Shown here one piece after another: positions 53,562 to 63,430 of a stretch of 64,000 bases of DNA. The position numbers and the translations under genes are program-made. How positions within the stretch are numbered: position 1 is the stretch's first letter; each line of letters begins with the position of its first letter. Below the pieces are notes generated by a model. The model made no database searches. It worked only from the letters and a program-made list of their open reading frames with translations, and was not told the origin of the DNA. The DNA is from Alteromonas oceanisediminis (lineage in GTDB: Bacteria > Pseudomonadota > Gammaproteobacteria > Enterobacterales > Alteromonadaceae), in contig NZ_JAHCTA010000012.1 of NCBI RefSeq assembly GCF_018474025.1, positions 1 to 64,000 of the forward strand, read 5' to 3'.

Positions 53562-55481
53562 ATGGGTAGAATCATTGGTATCGATTTAGGTACAACAAAT
53601 TCATGTGTCGCAGTTCTAGACGGCGACAAAGCAAAAGTTATTGAAAATGCAGAAGGCGAGCGCACAACCCCGTCGATCATCGCTTATGCAAATGATGGTG
53701 AAACGTTAGTTGGTCAGCCAGCGAAGCGTCAGGCGGTCACTAACCCGGCCAATACGTTGTTTGCGATCAAACGTTTGATAGGACGTCGCTTTGAAGATAA
53801 AGAAGTGCAGCGTGATATCGATATTATGCCGTACAAAATCATCAAGGCAGATAATGGCGACGCTTGGGTTGAAGCGAAAGGCGAGAAAATGGCGCCACCG
53901 CAAATCTCTGCAGAAGTATTGAAGAAAATGAAGAAAACCGCTGAGGACTATCTTGGTGAGACAGTAACCGGTGCCGTTATCACAGTACCCGCTTACTTCA
54001 ATGACTCTCAGCGCCAAGCAACCAAAGATGCTGGCCGAATTGCCGGTCTTGATGTCAAGCGTATCATCAACGAACCGACTGCCGCTGCGTTGGCTTACGG
54101 CATGGACAAGAAAAAAGGCGACAATGTGGTTGCCGTGTATGACCTTGGTGGTGGTACCTTTGATATTTCAATCATTGAGATTGATGAAGTTGACGGTGAG
54201 CATACCTTCGAAGTATTAGCGACCAATGGTGATACTCACTTAGGTGGTGAAGATTTCGATAACCGCATGATCACGTATCTCGTCGACGAATTTAAGAAAG
54301 ATCAAGGCTTCGACCTACGTAAAGATCCTCTTGCCATGCAGCGTTTGAAAGAAGCTGGCGAGAAAGCAAAAATCGAATTGTCATCAGCGCAGCAGACCGA
54401 AGTGAACTTGCCGTATATTACCGCTGATTCTTCAGGTCCTAAGCACCTCGCGATCAAGGTGACGCGTGCGAAACTTGAATCGTTAGTTGAAGATATGGTG
54501 AAAGCCACACTAGGCCCGGTTAAGCAGGCATTGGCTGATGCTGACCTTAGTGTGGGTGATGTGAACGACATCATCATGGTCGGTGGTCAAACACGTATGC
54601 CGTTAGTGCAGAAGTACGTGTCTGAATTCTTTGGCAAAGAGCCGCGTAAAGATGTTAACCCTGATGAGGCCGTTGCTGTTGGTGCCGCTATCCAAGGTGG
54701 CGTGCTATCAGGTGACGTGAAAGACGTATTGCTATTGGACGTTACCCCTCTGTCTCTGGGTATCGAAACCATGGGCGGCGTAATGACCGCATTGATCGAA
54801 AAGAACACGACAATCCCGACGAAGAAGTCGCAAACCTTCTCAACGGCGGAAGATAACCAATCCGCGGTCACGGTTCACGTGCTTCAGGGTGAGCGCAAGC
54901 AAGCAGCCGGGAACAAGTCGTTAGGGCAATTTAATCTCGAAGGTATTCGTGCCGCTGCACGGGGCACGCCTCAGATTGAAGTGACTTTCGATATCGATGC
55001 CGACGGTATTTTGCATGTATCAGCGAAAGATAAAGATACAGGCAAAGAACAGAAGATCACGATTAAAGCATCTTCTGGTCTGAGCGATGAAGAAGTCGAA
55101 AAAATGGTGCAGGACGCCGAAGCGAATAAAGAGTCAGACAAGAAGTTTGAAGAATTGGTACAAGCTCGCAATCAGGCCGATGGTCTGATCCACGGAACGC
55201 GTAAGCAAGTCGAAGAAGCGGGCGATGCATTACCTGCGGATGATAAGGCAACGATTGAAGCGGCTGTAGACGCACTTGAAACTGCGCGTAAAGGCGAAGA
55301 TAAAGCGGAAATCGAAGCCAAGACGCAAGAGCTTATTCAGGCTTCGGCTAAACTCATGGAAATTGCGCAAGCCAGTGCGCAACAAGCCGGCGCTGAGCAG
55401 CCTGCTGATGAAACTCAGGCAAAAAGCGACGATGACGTTGTAGATGCTGAGTTTGAAGAAGTGAAAGACGACAAGAAGTAG
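53562..55481 (+). CDS. dnaK: Chaperone DnaK (Hsp70)
   Basis: 639 residues. The ATPase domain has [13 protein letters not shown], the phosphate loops [13 protein letters not shown] and [16 protein letters not shown]. The linker [15 protein letters not shown] precedes the substrate-binding domain, and the C-terminal lid ends in the acidic tail [10 protein letters not shown] with [10 protein letters not shown]. Standard length. A terminator-like hairpin follows, so dnaJ transcripts are probably reduced. Confidence 0.99.
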   Translation: MGRIIGIDLGTTNSCVAVLDGDKAKVIENAEGERTTPSIIAYANDGETLVGQPAKRQAVTNPANTLFAIKRLIGRRFEDKEVQRDIDIMPYKIIKADNGDAWVEAKGEKMAPPQISAEVLKKMKKTAEDYLGETVTGAVITVPAYFNDSQRQATKDAGRIAGLDVKRIINEPTAAALAYGMDKKKGDNVVAVYDLGGGTFDISIIEIDEVDGEHTFEVLATNGDTHLGGEDFDNRMITYLVDEFKKDQGFDLRKDPLAMQRLKEAGEKAKIELSSAQQTEVNLPYITADSSGPKHLAIKVTRAKLESLVEDMVKATLGPVKQALADADLSVGDVNDIIMVGGQTRMPLVQKYVSEFFGKEPRKDVNPDEAVAVGAAIQGGVLSGDVKDVLLLDVTPLSLGIETMGGVMTALIEKNTTIPTKKSQTFSTAEDNQSAVTVHVLQGERKQAAGNKSLGQFNLEGIRAAARGTPQIEVTFDIDADGILHVSAKDKDTGKEQKITIKASSGLSDEEVEKMVQDAEANKESDKKFEELVQARNQADGLIHGTRKQVEEAGDALPADDKATIEAAVDALETARKGEDKAEIEAKTQELIQASAKLMEIAQASAQQAGAEQPADETQAKSDDDVVDAEFEEVKDDKK

Positions 55482-55524
55482 CAATTATTTGGGGTGTATT
55501 CTTACGCCCCCTAATTGTCTAGCA

Positions 55525-55564
55525 GGCAAAGGCGTAGCAGTTTTTCTGACTACGCCTTTTTGCC
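55525..55564 (+). terminator. Terminator-like hairpin between dnaK and dnaJ
   Basis: GGCAAAGGCGTAG (55525-55537) pairs with CTACGCC-TTTTTGCC (55550-55564) apart from one extra T, giving a stem of about 13 bp with a T-run inside the descending arm. Position between two cotranscribed genes suggests attenuation of dnaJ expression. Confidence 0.8.
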
Positions 55565-55609
55565 GACAGAGTCACAAATCAGTTGTAAAAGGTGAGACCA
55601 GCAAAGCGT

Positions 55610-56752
55610 ATGTCAAAACGAGATTACTACGAAGTATTGGGTGTCGAAAAAGGCGCTACCGAGCGTGATATTAAAAAAGCTTATAAAAAGCTAGCAATGA
55701 AATATCACCCTGACCGGACGGCGGGCGATAAGGCGCTTGAAGAAAAGTTTAAAGAAATTCAAGAAGCCGTTGAAGTGCTCACCGATGAACGCAAGCGCGC
55801 CGCTTACGATCAATACGGCCACGCAGGTGTCGATCCAAACCGCGGAGGTGGCGGTGGTTTCGGCGGAGGCGCTGATTTCGGTGATATCTTCGGTGATGTT
55901 TTTGGCGATATCTTTGGTGGCGGCGGTCGCGGAGGTCGTCAGTCGCGTGCGCGCGGCGGTGCGGACTTGCGCTATAACCTAGAGCTCTCACTGGAAGAAG
56001 CGGTTCGTGGAAAAGACGTCGAAATTCGCGTCCCCACCTTGGTAGAGTGTGACGTGTGCGACGGTTCAGGTGCGAAGAAAGGTTCCACGCCGACAACATG
56101 CCCAACGTGTCATGGCAATGGCCAAGTACAAATGCGCCAGGGATTCTTTGCGGTTCAACAAACCTGTCCAACCTGTTCTGGCAAAGGCAAAATCATTAGC
56201 GATCCTTGCGGCAGCTGCCGTGGTCAGGGGCGCAAAGAGAAAACCAAAACGTTATCGGTGAAAGTACCTGCTGGGGTCGACACCGGTGATCGCATTCGTC
56301 TAACGGGCGAGGGTGAGGCCGGCGAACATGGCGCGCCTGCAGGCGATCTGTACGTTCAGGTACATGTCAAAGAGCATAAGATTTTTGCTCGCGATGGCAA
56401 TAATCTCTACTGCGAAGTCCCGCTTAGCTTCACCACGGCGGCGCTGGGTGGAGAGCTTCAGGTACCCACCTTGGACGGTAAAGTAAAGTTAAAGATTACG
56501 CCAGAGACGCAAACCGGCAGGATGTTCAGGTTACGGGGCAAAGGTGTTAAGTCGGTCCGCAGTGGTGCTGTCGGCGATTTGATGTGCAAAGTGGTTGTTG
56601 AGACGCCGGTCAATTTGTCGTCTCGTCAGAAAGAACTACTTCAGGAGTTGGATGAGTCAATGGGAAGTGGTCAGGACATTTCTAAACACCGCCCGAAGGA
56701 GCAAGGCTTCTTTGATGGTGTTAAAAAATTCTTTGATGACCTAACCAACTAA
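55610..56752 (+). CDS. dnaJ: Chaperone protein DnaJ (Hsp40)
   Basis: 380 residues from ATG 55610 ([11 protein letters not shown]), an upstream GTG at 55592 being in frame but adding residues absent from the family. The J domain has the HPD motif in [10 protein letters not shown], then a Gly/Phe-rich segment ([17 protein letters not shown]). Four zinc-finger repeats follow: [24 protein letters not shown] and CGSCRGQG. The C-terminal substrate domains are complete. It stimulates DnaK ATPase and delivers substrates. Confidence 0.98.
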   Translation: MSKRDYYEVLGVEKGATERDIKKAYKKLAMKYHPDRTAGDKALEEKFKEIQEAVEVLTDERKRAAYDQYGHAGVDPNRGGGGGFGGGADFGDIFGDVFGDIFGGGGRGGRQSRARGGADLRYNLELSLEEAVRGKDVEIRVPTLVECDVCDGSGAKKGSTPTTCPTCHGNGQVQMRQGFFAVQQTCPTCSGKGKIISDPCGSCRGQGRKEKTKTLSVKVPAGVDTGDRIRLTGEGEAGEHGAPAGDLYVQVHVKEHKIFARDGNNLYCEVPLSFTTAALGGELQVPTLDGKVKLKITPETQTGRMFRLRGKGVKSVRSGAVGDLMCKVVVETPVNLSSRQKELLQELDESMGSGQDISKHRPKEQGFFDGVKKFFDDLTN

Positions 56753-56767
56753 GCGATTAGTCAACCG

Positions 56768-56798
56768 AAAGCCCCTTCATCAGAAAGGGGCTTTTTTT
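56768..56798 (+). terminator. Rho-independent terminator behind dnaJ
   Basis: AAGCCCCTT and AAGGGGCTT form a 9-bp stem with a short loop, followed by a run of seven T. It closes the chaperone operon. Confidence 0.95.
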
Positions 56799-56871
56799 AT
56801 GGCCTTTACCTATACTGTGATCCCAGTAATAATAAAATCTATTAAGCTGTTTATGTGTTTAAGGAAAAATA

Positions 56872-57351
56872 ATGAAAAAATCAGTTACCGTAGTATTGGC
56901 TGCCGGCCTCAGTGTTTGTGCTGCTTTATCGACACCAGTGATGGCGGAGCCTGCAACGAGTGAGAAGCAGGCTGCCAATACTGTTCAATTTCGGCAGGCA
57001 CTACTTCAGTTGGTCCGCAGCAACATGGGCCCACTGGGTGCGATGGCGAAAGGTCACATTGCTTATGACGAAAACGTCATGAAAACGAACGGTTTACGTA
57101 TTGAGCAGTTATCGATGATGATGACCGATTACTTTGCGACCGATACCTCAGGTTTTGACGTGGAAACCGATGCACTGCCGAAAATTTGGCAGAATATGAC
57201 TGATTTTGAAGACAAAGTGTCGGCGATGACTAAAGCGGCTGAAGCGTTACAGATAGCCGCCAGCAGTGCTGACGAAGGTCGCTACCGCAGTGCTATCGGC
57301 GAACTAGGGGCATCCTGCAAGGGCTGCCATGACGAATATAAGAAAGATTAA
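56872..57351 (+). CDS. Cytochrome c'
   Basis: 159 residues with a signal peptide (ending near VMAEP, residue 25). The class II cytochrome c fold is a four-helix bundle with the heme site CKGCH close to the C-terminus (ASCKGCHDEYKKD). Such proteins bind NO or act in electron transfer and NO detoxification in the periplasm. It has its own perfect terminator. The cytochrome b561 gene lies 950 bp away on the other strand and could be an electron partner. Confidence 0.92.
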   Translation: MKKSVTVVLAAGLSVCAALSTPVMAEPATSEKQAANTVQFRQALLQLVRSNMGPLGAMAKGHIAYDENVMKTNGLRIEQLSMMMTDYFATDTSGFDVETDALPKIWQNMTDFEDKVSAMTKAAEALQIAASSADEGRYRSAIGELGASCKGCHDEYKKD

Positions 57352-57365
57352 TGCTTACCCCTAAT

Positions 57366-57389
57366 GGCTGCCGTTAACGGCAGCCTTTT
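57366..57389 (+). terminator. Terminator behind cytochrome c'
   Basis: GGCTGCCGTTAACGGCAGCC (57366-57385) is a perfect 20-base palindrome followed by TTTT. Confidence 0.9.
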
Positions 57390-57589
57390 CATCCCCTTCA
57401 ATCACTTAATCGTTTTTAATCGTTTTTAATTGTTGATTGGTCTGATTTTTTGCGCTACCGTGTCAACGTGTCAAAAAAATGACGTCAAGATCATTACCCA
57501 TGACACAGTAAGATAAGCATCAATTAAGAATGCTGTCTTTACGCGCTAATTATAATCAATCGGTTGAATCCGATACTTAGGGGATACAC

Positions 57590-58294
57590 ATGCGTTCAAT
57601 ATTATTCGTATTGGCGATGGTTGTTTGCAATCCATCGTCCGCCAACTTTATACCGTTCAATGATACTGCCTCCGGCACGTATGGATTCGAAGATACCAGT
57701 ACCAACACACAGTGGCTAAGCTTAGAATTGAGTTTAGGGCAAACACTTGCTGATTCATTAGCTCAGTTTTCATCATTGGGCTATAAATTGGCCACAGGTG
57801 CACAAGTATTCAGTCTGCTCGATACTTTTTTCACAGCAGATATGCTGAACGGTAAGTTCGTGGATACGGCTCGTTCAAATCGCATTGCCTGCGGTCCTGC
57901 CACAGATTGCTACGCCTCTGGGCTTGATTGGCAAGCGCTATTTTTACCGAACTTAGTCTCTGAGCCGGATATCGAAAACGGTGTCGTTAATGAAGAAAAG
58001 CGCAGTGCCATGGGACTATTCGATGCGGGGAATACCGTTGCTGGAGCTCCGGCATTTAATTTGGGGGGAACTTATGTGCGCCCCAATATCCTCAATTATG
58101 TTTACAACGACACCTTTACCCAGTACACCGTCGCCGACAATAACACGGTGTTTCGGTACGGTTTTTTTCTGGTGAATGCGCCGCAGCTGCAAATTGAGCC
58201 GGTTGTGCCCACGGTGAACGAACCATCAAGTCTAGCAATACTTGTCTTGGCATTGGCTGGAGTCGCAGCGAAACGTGGCCGCCTTAACAACTAA
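57590..58294 (+). CDS. Exported protein with a PEP-CTERM-type sorting tail
   Basis: 234 residues. A short signal peptide (MRSILFVLAMVVCNPSSA) and a C-terminal tail NEPSSLAILVLALAGVAAKR with terminal basic residues fit the PEP-CTERM pattern (Glu-Pro, membrane helix, Arg cluster), with Asn instead of the first Pro. PEP-CTERM proteins are processed by exosortase and often belong to extracellular matrix or exopolysaccharide systems. The body (residues about 20-200) has a pair of cysteines (ACGPATDCYAS) but no recognised domain. It is single, with a 240-bp promoter region. No exosortase is in the window. Confidence 0.78.
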   Translation: MRSILFVLAMVVCNPSSANFIPFNDTASGTYGFEDTSTNTQWLSLELSLGQTLADSLAQFSSLGYKLATGAQVFSLLDTFFTADMLNGKFVDTARSNRIACGPATDCYASGLDWQALFLPNLVSEPDIENGVVNEEKRSAMGLFDAGNTVAGAPAFNLGGTYVRPNILNYVYNDTFTQYTVADNNTVFRYGFFLVNAPQLQIEPVVPTVNEPSSLAILVLALAGVAAKRGRLNN

Positions 58295-58304
58295 GGTTCC
58301 ATCC

Positions 58305-58985
58305 TTACCACATCGGTTCAGGTTGCGGTGGCCACACCGCGACCAACAAATAAACGAACAGCCCAATCAGTGCGGCGACTCCCACCGCGAGCAAAAGTCG
58401 AGATGATTTGATCGCGGGGCTGGAAACCTTTTTTTTGCCGGTAATCATTGCTCCGATCAAGTTGTTTTTCTTGTAAAACTGATAAAACAAGACGGCAGCA
58501 ATGTGAAGCGCGACGATGATCAATAAAACATCGAACAGATTGAAGTGAACAAACTCCATCCACTCTTTCACGTTCTCGTCGGCCAGAGCACGGTACGGGC
58601 CATCTGAAAAAATATCATCGCTAACAAACAATCCACTCACCGCTTGCAGCGCGATGAGTATCAGCATCACAATCACCATCCAGCCGCCCATGGGGTTGTG
58701 GCTTGCATGCGGTGTAGAATGCCTGTCGGTTACGGTTTTTGCGTACTGCCATGTTGCACCCGGCGAGTAAATAAAGGCTGTAAAGCGCGCATACCGCGTA
58801 CCGACAAATCCCCAACAGAGACGAAAGAGCACCAGTGCTAACAGGCAATAGCCGATAGTAAAGTGCCAATCAATCGCATTATCTAAAATCTTTGCAGTCA
58901 ACCATTGCGCTGCAAAGCCTGCGACTAACAGCCAGTGAAAAAGTCGTGTGGGAATGTCCCACACTAACGTGTTAGGTTTATTCAT
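58305..58985 (-). CDS. Cytochrome b561-type membrane protein
   Basis: 226 residues. Four to five membrane helices with the histidines expected for heme b ligation (RLFHWLL at the start, DWHFTIGYCLL, then EFVHFNLFDVLLIIVALHIA). It is the cytochrome b/b6-like family that also includes hydrogenase b subunits. It likely passes electrons from the quinone pool to a periplasmic acceptor such as the nearby cytochrome c'. Convergent to the PEP-CTERM gene, 10 bp apart. Confidence 0.88.
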   Translation of the reverse strand: MNKPNTLVWDIPTRLFHWLLVAGFAAQWLTAKILDNAIDWHFTIGYCLLALVLFRLCWGFVGTRYARFTAFIYSPGATWQYAKTVTDRHSTPHASHNPMGGWMVIVMLILIALQAVSGLFVSDDIFSDGPYRALADENVKEWMEFVHFNLFDVLLIIVALHIAAVLFYQFYKKNNLIGAMITGKKKVSSPAIKSSRLLLAVGVAALIGLFVYLLVAVWPPQPEPMW

Positions 58986-58988
58986 CGT

Positions 58989-60515
58989 TCACATCCAGGC
59001 CTTATCAGTTTGCATCGATTGAGTCAGCGCCGCATTGACTAAAGTCGCGGCCGTTTCTTCAGGTACAAAAGGAATGTTGGCTAGATGCGAGGCGTAATTC
59101 AGCTTGGCGCTCGCAAGCCCTTGTTTCTTTTGCAATACACTCTGTTGAAAACACGTATTTTGGCTCTTATACAGCGGATAAACGGACAGTTTCGTGCCAA
59201 GCAATCCGTTTCTGATATACACAAATTCGCGGGTTATGTGATAACCCCAACGGTACCACCGTAATGTAATTAATATCGCTAGCAGCAAAGGGATGAGCAA
59301 CCAAAGGAAACTCAGCACATCGGCGGTCTCTTGACAGTGTCTGATGATCAATAGTACAGCCATCACTAGCGAGGGTAATACCAGAATCATCATATAACGC
59401 ATAATATACCGAGGGCTAATAGCGCTAAAGAAAACGTCGTAAGGGGAAGGGTGAGCAAAGCCATGCTGAGCAAGTGATGATGCCTGCGATGGCGTGACGG
59501 AGGGGACTATCAACGATTTAACGCTGCCATTTTGATGCTGAGCAGCACCTTTGATTTGCTTGAATGTGAGGTTAACCCGGCCAAACACTCTGTCGAGCCA
59601 GTTCTGTTTGTACTCTATGTGTTGAATACGACTGACTTTTGCGCTGGTCTGATAGCGTGTCAGCAAGCCGCTTTGCCGTTTGAGCCTGCCCGCTTCTGAA
59701 AACAAGCGATACCCATGAAACGAAATGATCGAGCCACCGATCGATAGCAACAGCACAAACGCAATAAAGAGGATTATCGTGGAAGCGACGATCACACTGA
59801 ACAGTAACAAGCCTTGCTCAGACACGGAGAACAATTGCTCAACGTTAAAAAATGACAGGGTGTCGTCCAGTTGACGCAGTGCATCATCAATAAAGGGAGA
59901 TAGCGCCGCCAATACTAAGAATACACGGTTGTTGGTGATCCCGTGGATGACCAAGTCGCTTATGTTACGTTCCAGCAAGGGGGAAGCCGATGCGGGAACC
60001 GATGTCGAGGTCTCAGTTGCTGTTAGGGTGGACATGGTGGAGGCGGTCTGCTGAACCACTTCGCGCAACGTTTCAGCATTGGCGACAGTCATTGCCACAA
60101 TGGTTGCTTCTTGCTTAGCCGAACCTGCGGTGTCAAAAATCACCACACAGCTATCACTCATGCGATAGTAAAATGGCTGCTCGATTTTGACATCCTGAAT
60201 TTTGTCGAACGGGATGTTCAATCTGAGTTTGCTAAATAATCCTCTGCGAATATCAATTTGTTGGCCTTCAATTTTAAATTGAAAGGTGAGGTACGCAGAA
60301 ACCACATAGGCAATTAATAGGCAAAAAAGGGCGCTTAAGATAGCGTATCCCCACAGTGTATTTTGGTTGAAAAAACTGCGCACTCCCAGAAACATCGGCA
60401 CTAAAACGATCACATTCGCAATAACAGCTCGAATAAGCTTGTCAATAAAGTACAGCATGGCAACTGGCTTTACACGTTGCCACCCACTAAATTGCTCTAG
60501 CATGGCGTCAGTCAT
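58989..60515 (-). CDS. Bacterial PH-domain (bPH2) membrane protein, YdbT-like
   Basis: 508 residues from ATG 60515 (MTDAMLEQFSGWQRVKPVAM). It overlaps the stop of the upstream YdbS-like gene by 8 bp. Several membrane helices (pairs near residues 20-60, 190-250 and 370-430) alternate with bPH2 domains, each with the LNIPFDKIQDVKIEQPF or VSRIQHIEYKQNWLDRVFG wording. YdbS-YdbT pairs are widespread and of unknown molecular function. They are thought to act at the membrane. Confidence 0.85.
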   Translation of the reverse strand: MTDAMLEQFSGWQRVKPVAMLYFIDKLIRAVIANVIVLVPMFLGVRSFFNQNTLWGYAILSALFCLLIAYVVSAYLTFQFKIEGQQIDIRRGLFSKLRLNIPFDKIQDVKIEQPFYYRMSDSCVVIFDTAGSAKQEATIVAMTVANAETLREVVQQTASTMSTLTATETSTSVPASASPLLERNISDLVIHGITNNRVFLVLAALSPFIDDALRQLDDTLSFFNVEQLFSVSEQGLLLFSVIVASTIILFIAFVLLLSIGGSIISFHGYRLFSEAGRLKRQSGLLTRYQTSAKVSRIQHIEYKQNWLDRVFGRVNLTFKQIKGAAQHQNGSVKSLIVPSVTPSQASSLAQHGFAHPSPYDVFFSAISPRYIMRYMMILVLPSLVMAVLLIIRHCQETADVLSFLWLLIPLLLAILITLRWYRWGYHITREFVYIRNGLLGTKLSVYPLYKSQNTCFQQSVLQKKQGLASAKLNYASHLANIPFVPEETAATLVNAALTQSMQTDKAWM

Positions 60516-61044
60516 CTGGGTTGTCGGTTTGTGCGAGCAGGCGGCTACGAAGTTCATGTGCGACCGGCGTAGGTAAGCCAGGAATCGAAAATGTTTGCAA
60601 CGCACTACCGGCTGAATACACATGTAATTGTGCCAGGTTGGCAATGCGGTCAACCGGGCCCTGACTCACTTCGATATGTTGGATACGTGATGCAGGCTGT
60701 GAAATCAGCGACCGGCTGAGCAACCCATGTTGATAACTGATATCTGCGCTTCGTACCGCATACCGTTTATGGCCGTCAGCCAACCAGCGATAAAAAATGA
60801 CTAAAGCTATCAATAGGGAGACACCGATAAACAATTCGGTTTCCCACACTCTGAACGGTTGAGGTAGCTCAACCTCAGTAAAATAGGCTGTGAACCACGC
60901 AATCCCGATAATCACAGCGCCCATCACGCTGCCTAATGCGCAACGAATGTGGCGATAATGTGATGCTAACGGCTGCAGTTCGAGCTCATCCAGCGTGTAC
61001 CGATCAGCAATGCTTTCTTGTTCTTTGTCAGTGGAGTTCATCAA
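60508..61044 (-). CDS. Bacterial PH-domain membrane protein, YdbS-like
   Basis: 178 residues. Two membrane helices (about 38-56 and 70-88) are followed by a bPH2 domain with SRIQHIEVSQGPVDRIANLA and LHVYSAGSALQTFSIPGLPT. It is the small partner of the YdbT-like protein, overlapping its gene by 8 bp. Both have the same R-I-Q-H-I-E core, showing relatedness. Confidence 0.88.
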   Translation of the reverse strand: MMNSTDKEQESIADRYTLDELELQPLASHYRHIRCALGSVMGAVIIGIAWFTAYFTEVELPQPFRVWETELFIGVSLLIALVIFYRWLADGHKRYAVRSADISYQHGLLSRSLISQPASRIQHIEVSQGPVDRIANLAQLHVYSAGSALQTFSIPGLPTPVAHELRSRLLAQTDNPDD

Positions 61045-61214
61045 TCGTGGTTATTACCTGTGCCGTGGAAGTTTATTCAACCTTTACCATCAAGAGGCGC
61101 TGGTCTCGTCATGGACTTGTATGGCATAGTTTGCCCCAGTTAATCGTCGGAATAAACTGGTTTAGAGACCGGTTGAGTCGCACGGTGCTAAACCGCAAGT
61201 GATTAAGGAATTTT

Positions 61215-62033
61215 ATGAAGGTGGCAATCTTAGGTGCGAACGGTCGCATGGGGCGGGCATTGTTAGAGGCGGTGGATAGTACCCAGGGCATTTCACTGGG
61301 CGCCACGTGTGTGCGAGAGACTTCAGCGTATCTCGGGCAGCGGGCTGGGCAATTGGTGCATTTGGATCATGACGCTGACACGGAAATAACAACACTAACC
61401 AAAGACACCCTGTTGGGGTGTAGCGTGGTGATTGACTTTACCTTACCCGAGACACTAGAACATCACTTAGCAATATGCGCTGAGGCTAAGACACCTATGA
61501 TTATTGGCACCACGGGATTAAGCTCAACGCAACGCGACTGCCTCGACTCCTACGCCCAGCGCTTACCGATTGTGTTTGCGGCCAATTACAGTGTGGGAGT
61601 CACGTTAATGGCACGGTTGTGTCAGGTCGCCGCGAGTCGTCTGGCCGACTCGGCGGATATTGAGATCATCGAAGCCCATCATCGGCATAAACGTGATGCT
61701 CCTTCAGGAACGGCGATGTTAATCGGTGAAGCAATTGCACAGCAAACCAACCGTAATTTAGAAACTGACGGCGTCTACGCCCGACACGGCGATATGGGTG
61801 AGCGGGAACAACGTAGTATTGGGTTTTCGACAATTCGAGGTGGCGATATTATCGGTGAGCACACCGCGCTATTTGCGGATGTTGGTGAACGTTTAGAAAT
61901 TACTCATAAAGCGAGCAGTCGACAAACCTTTGCGCTTGGTGCGTTGCGCGCTGCGCGTTGGATTATCGACAAACCGGCGGGTTTGTACAGCATGGAAAAT
62001 GTTTTGGATTTGAAAGATATTTTATCTTTTTAG
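61215..62033 (+). CDS. dapB: 4-hydroxy-tetrahydrodipicolinate reductase
   Basis: 272 residues. It makes tetrahydrodipicolinate with NAD(P)H in the lysine and peptidoglycan precursor pathway. The dinucleotide motif is GANGRMGRAL, followed by DFTLPE and the substrate motif EAHHRHKRDAPSGTA, with the catalytic His/Lys. The C-terminal LGALRAARWIIDKPAGLY is standard. Downstream lies carA, the order dapB-carA-carB found in many gammaproteobacteria. Confidence 0.97.
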   Translation: MKVAILGANGRMGRALLEAVDSTQGISLGATCVRETSAYLGQRAGQLVHLDHDADTEITTLTKDTLLGCSVVIDFTLPETLEHHLAICAEAKTPMIIGTTGLSSTQRDCLDSYAQRLPIVFAANYSVGVTLMARLCQVAASRLADSADIEIIEAHHRHKRDAPSGTAMLIGEAIAQQTNRNLETDGVYARHGDMGEREQRSIGFSTIRGGDIIGEHTALFADVGERLEITHKASSRQTFALGALRAARWIIDKPAGLYSMENVLDLKDILSF

Positions 62034-62273
62034 AGCGTTTGTTTTAAAAAATGTCCTTACACTGCGTTTTAATAAATTAACTGGATTTCGTTAGACCTGC
62101 ATTTCTGCATGATGTATACTCAGTGGAATTTGCCAAAAATCCGCGCTTTAGTCTGTTAAAGCGCTATTTTAGTAGCTGCAAAGGCCGCAAGTGAGCAAAG
62201 GATGCTCATTTTTCGTCATGCATTTAGTGTTTTTACAGTAAATGCTTGGGTTAACTTATTTTTGGAGGTTGAC
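62034..62273. promoter_or_regulatory. carA upstream region
   Basis: A TATACT (62115-62120) fits a -10 box, but the -35 region is weak. TGCAT repeats around 62097 and 62107 could belong to an ArgR-type operator (half-sites TGCAT/TGAAT), as expected for carAB, but the palindrome is imperfect. No leader peptide is obvious. Confidence 0.35.
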
Positions 62274-63419
62274 TTGGCTTATTCTGCCCTGTTAGTGCTT
62301 GAAGATGGTTCTGTTTTCAAAGGCACTTCAATTGGTGCTGACGGTACCACTGTCGGAGAAGTTGTTTTTAATACGTCAATGACGGGTTACCAAGAAATTC
62401 TTACTGATCCATCCTACGCTGAACAAATCGTTACACTCACTTATCCTCATATCGGTAACACCGGGACTAATGCTCAAGATGTCGAATCCAATGCCGTTCA
62501 CGCGAAGGGATTGATTATCCGAGATCTTCCGCTGCTGGCGAGCAACTTCAGAAGCGAACAATCCTTAAGTGATTACTTACGCGAGAATAATGTGGTGGCA
62601 ATTGCGGATATTGATACCCGCCGCCTAACACGAATCTTGCGTGATAAAGGTGCGCAGAATGGCTGTATCATCGCCGACACATCCGCATCAGGGGCATCAT
62701 TAAATGAAGCCACAGCCAGTGAAAAAGCCAACGCGTTTCCGGGCTTAAAGGGAATGGATTTGGCGAAAGTCGTTTCAACTAATGCGGTAACACAATGGAC
62801 CGGTAATACCTGGGCGTTAGGAAAAGGCTATCAAGCGGCGCCTGATTCAACTTTTCATGTAGTCGCCTATGATTTCGGCGCTAAGCACAACATTTTGCGT
62901 ATGTTGGTTGAGCGCGGATGTAAAGTCACTTTGGTGCCTGCGCAAACCTCTGCAGAAGATGCGCTAGCGCTCAATCCAGATGGTATCTTCTTATCGAATG
63001 GGCCGGGTGACCCTGAACCCTGTGACTACGCAATCGCAGCAACCAAAGAGTTTTTAGCCAAAAACGTTCCGGTATTCGGTATTTGTCTGGGTCATCAACT
63101 CTTAGCGTTGGCCTGTGATGCGAAAACAGTAAAAATGAAGTTCGGCCATCATGGCGCTAACCATCCGGTCAAGGATATCGCTCGTAACGTGGTTATGATC
63201 ACGAGCCAGAATCATGGTTTCGCGGTGGATGAAGCAAGTTTACCTGAGACACTAAAGGTCACTCACGTGTCTCTGTTTGATGGCTCATTACAGGGTATTG
63301 CTCATAAAACTAAACCGGCGTTTAGTTTTCAGGGGCACCCCGAAGCCAGTCCCGGTCCGCAAGATGCCTCTGCATTGTTCGACCATTTCATCACCCTGAT
63401 GACCAATCAGCAACGCTAG
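62274..63419 (+). CDS. carA: Carbamoyl-phosphate synthase small subunit
   Basis: 381 residues from a TTG start at 62274 (reads [13 protein letters not shown], aligned with E. coli [13 protein letters not shown]). It is preceded 5 bp upstream by GGAGG at 62264-62268. An upstream ATG at 62202 would add 24 residues not seen in the family. It is a class I glutamine amidotransferase with the nucleophile in [13 protein letters not shown] and the His-Glu pair in [13 protein letters not shown]. It provides ammonia to CarB for arginine and pyrimidine synthesis. Confidence 0.95.
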   Translation: MAYSALLVLEDGSVFKGTSIGADGTTVGEVVFNTSMTGYQEILTDPSYAEQIVTLTYPHIGNTGTNAQDVESNAVHAKGLIIRDLPLLASNFRSEQSLSDYLRENNVVAIADIDTRRLTRILRDKGAQNGCIIADTSASGASLNEATASEKANAFPGLKGMDLAKVVSTNAVTQWTGNTWALGKGYQAAPDSTFHVVAYDFGAKHNILRMLVERGCKVTLVPAQTSAEDALALNPDGIFLSNGPGDPEPCDYAIAATKEFLAKNVPVFGICLGHQLLALACDAKTVKMKFGHHGANHPVKDIARNVVMITSQNHGFAVDEASLPETLKVTHVSLFDGSLQGIAHKTKPAFSFQGHPEASPGPQDASALFDHFITLMTNQQR

Positions 63420-63430
63420 GACATATTACG

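Noticed and set aside
53706-55275. Long antisense frames opposite dnaK
   Set aside because: These are typical of the strong codon bias of dnaK; the sense frame is beyond doubt.
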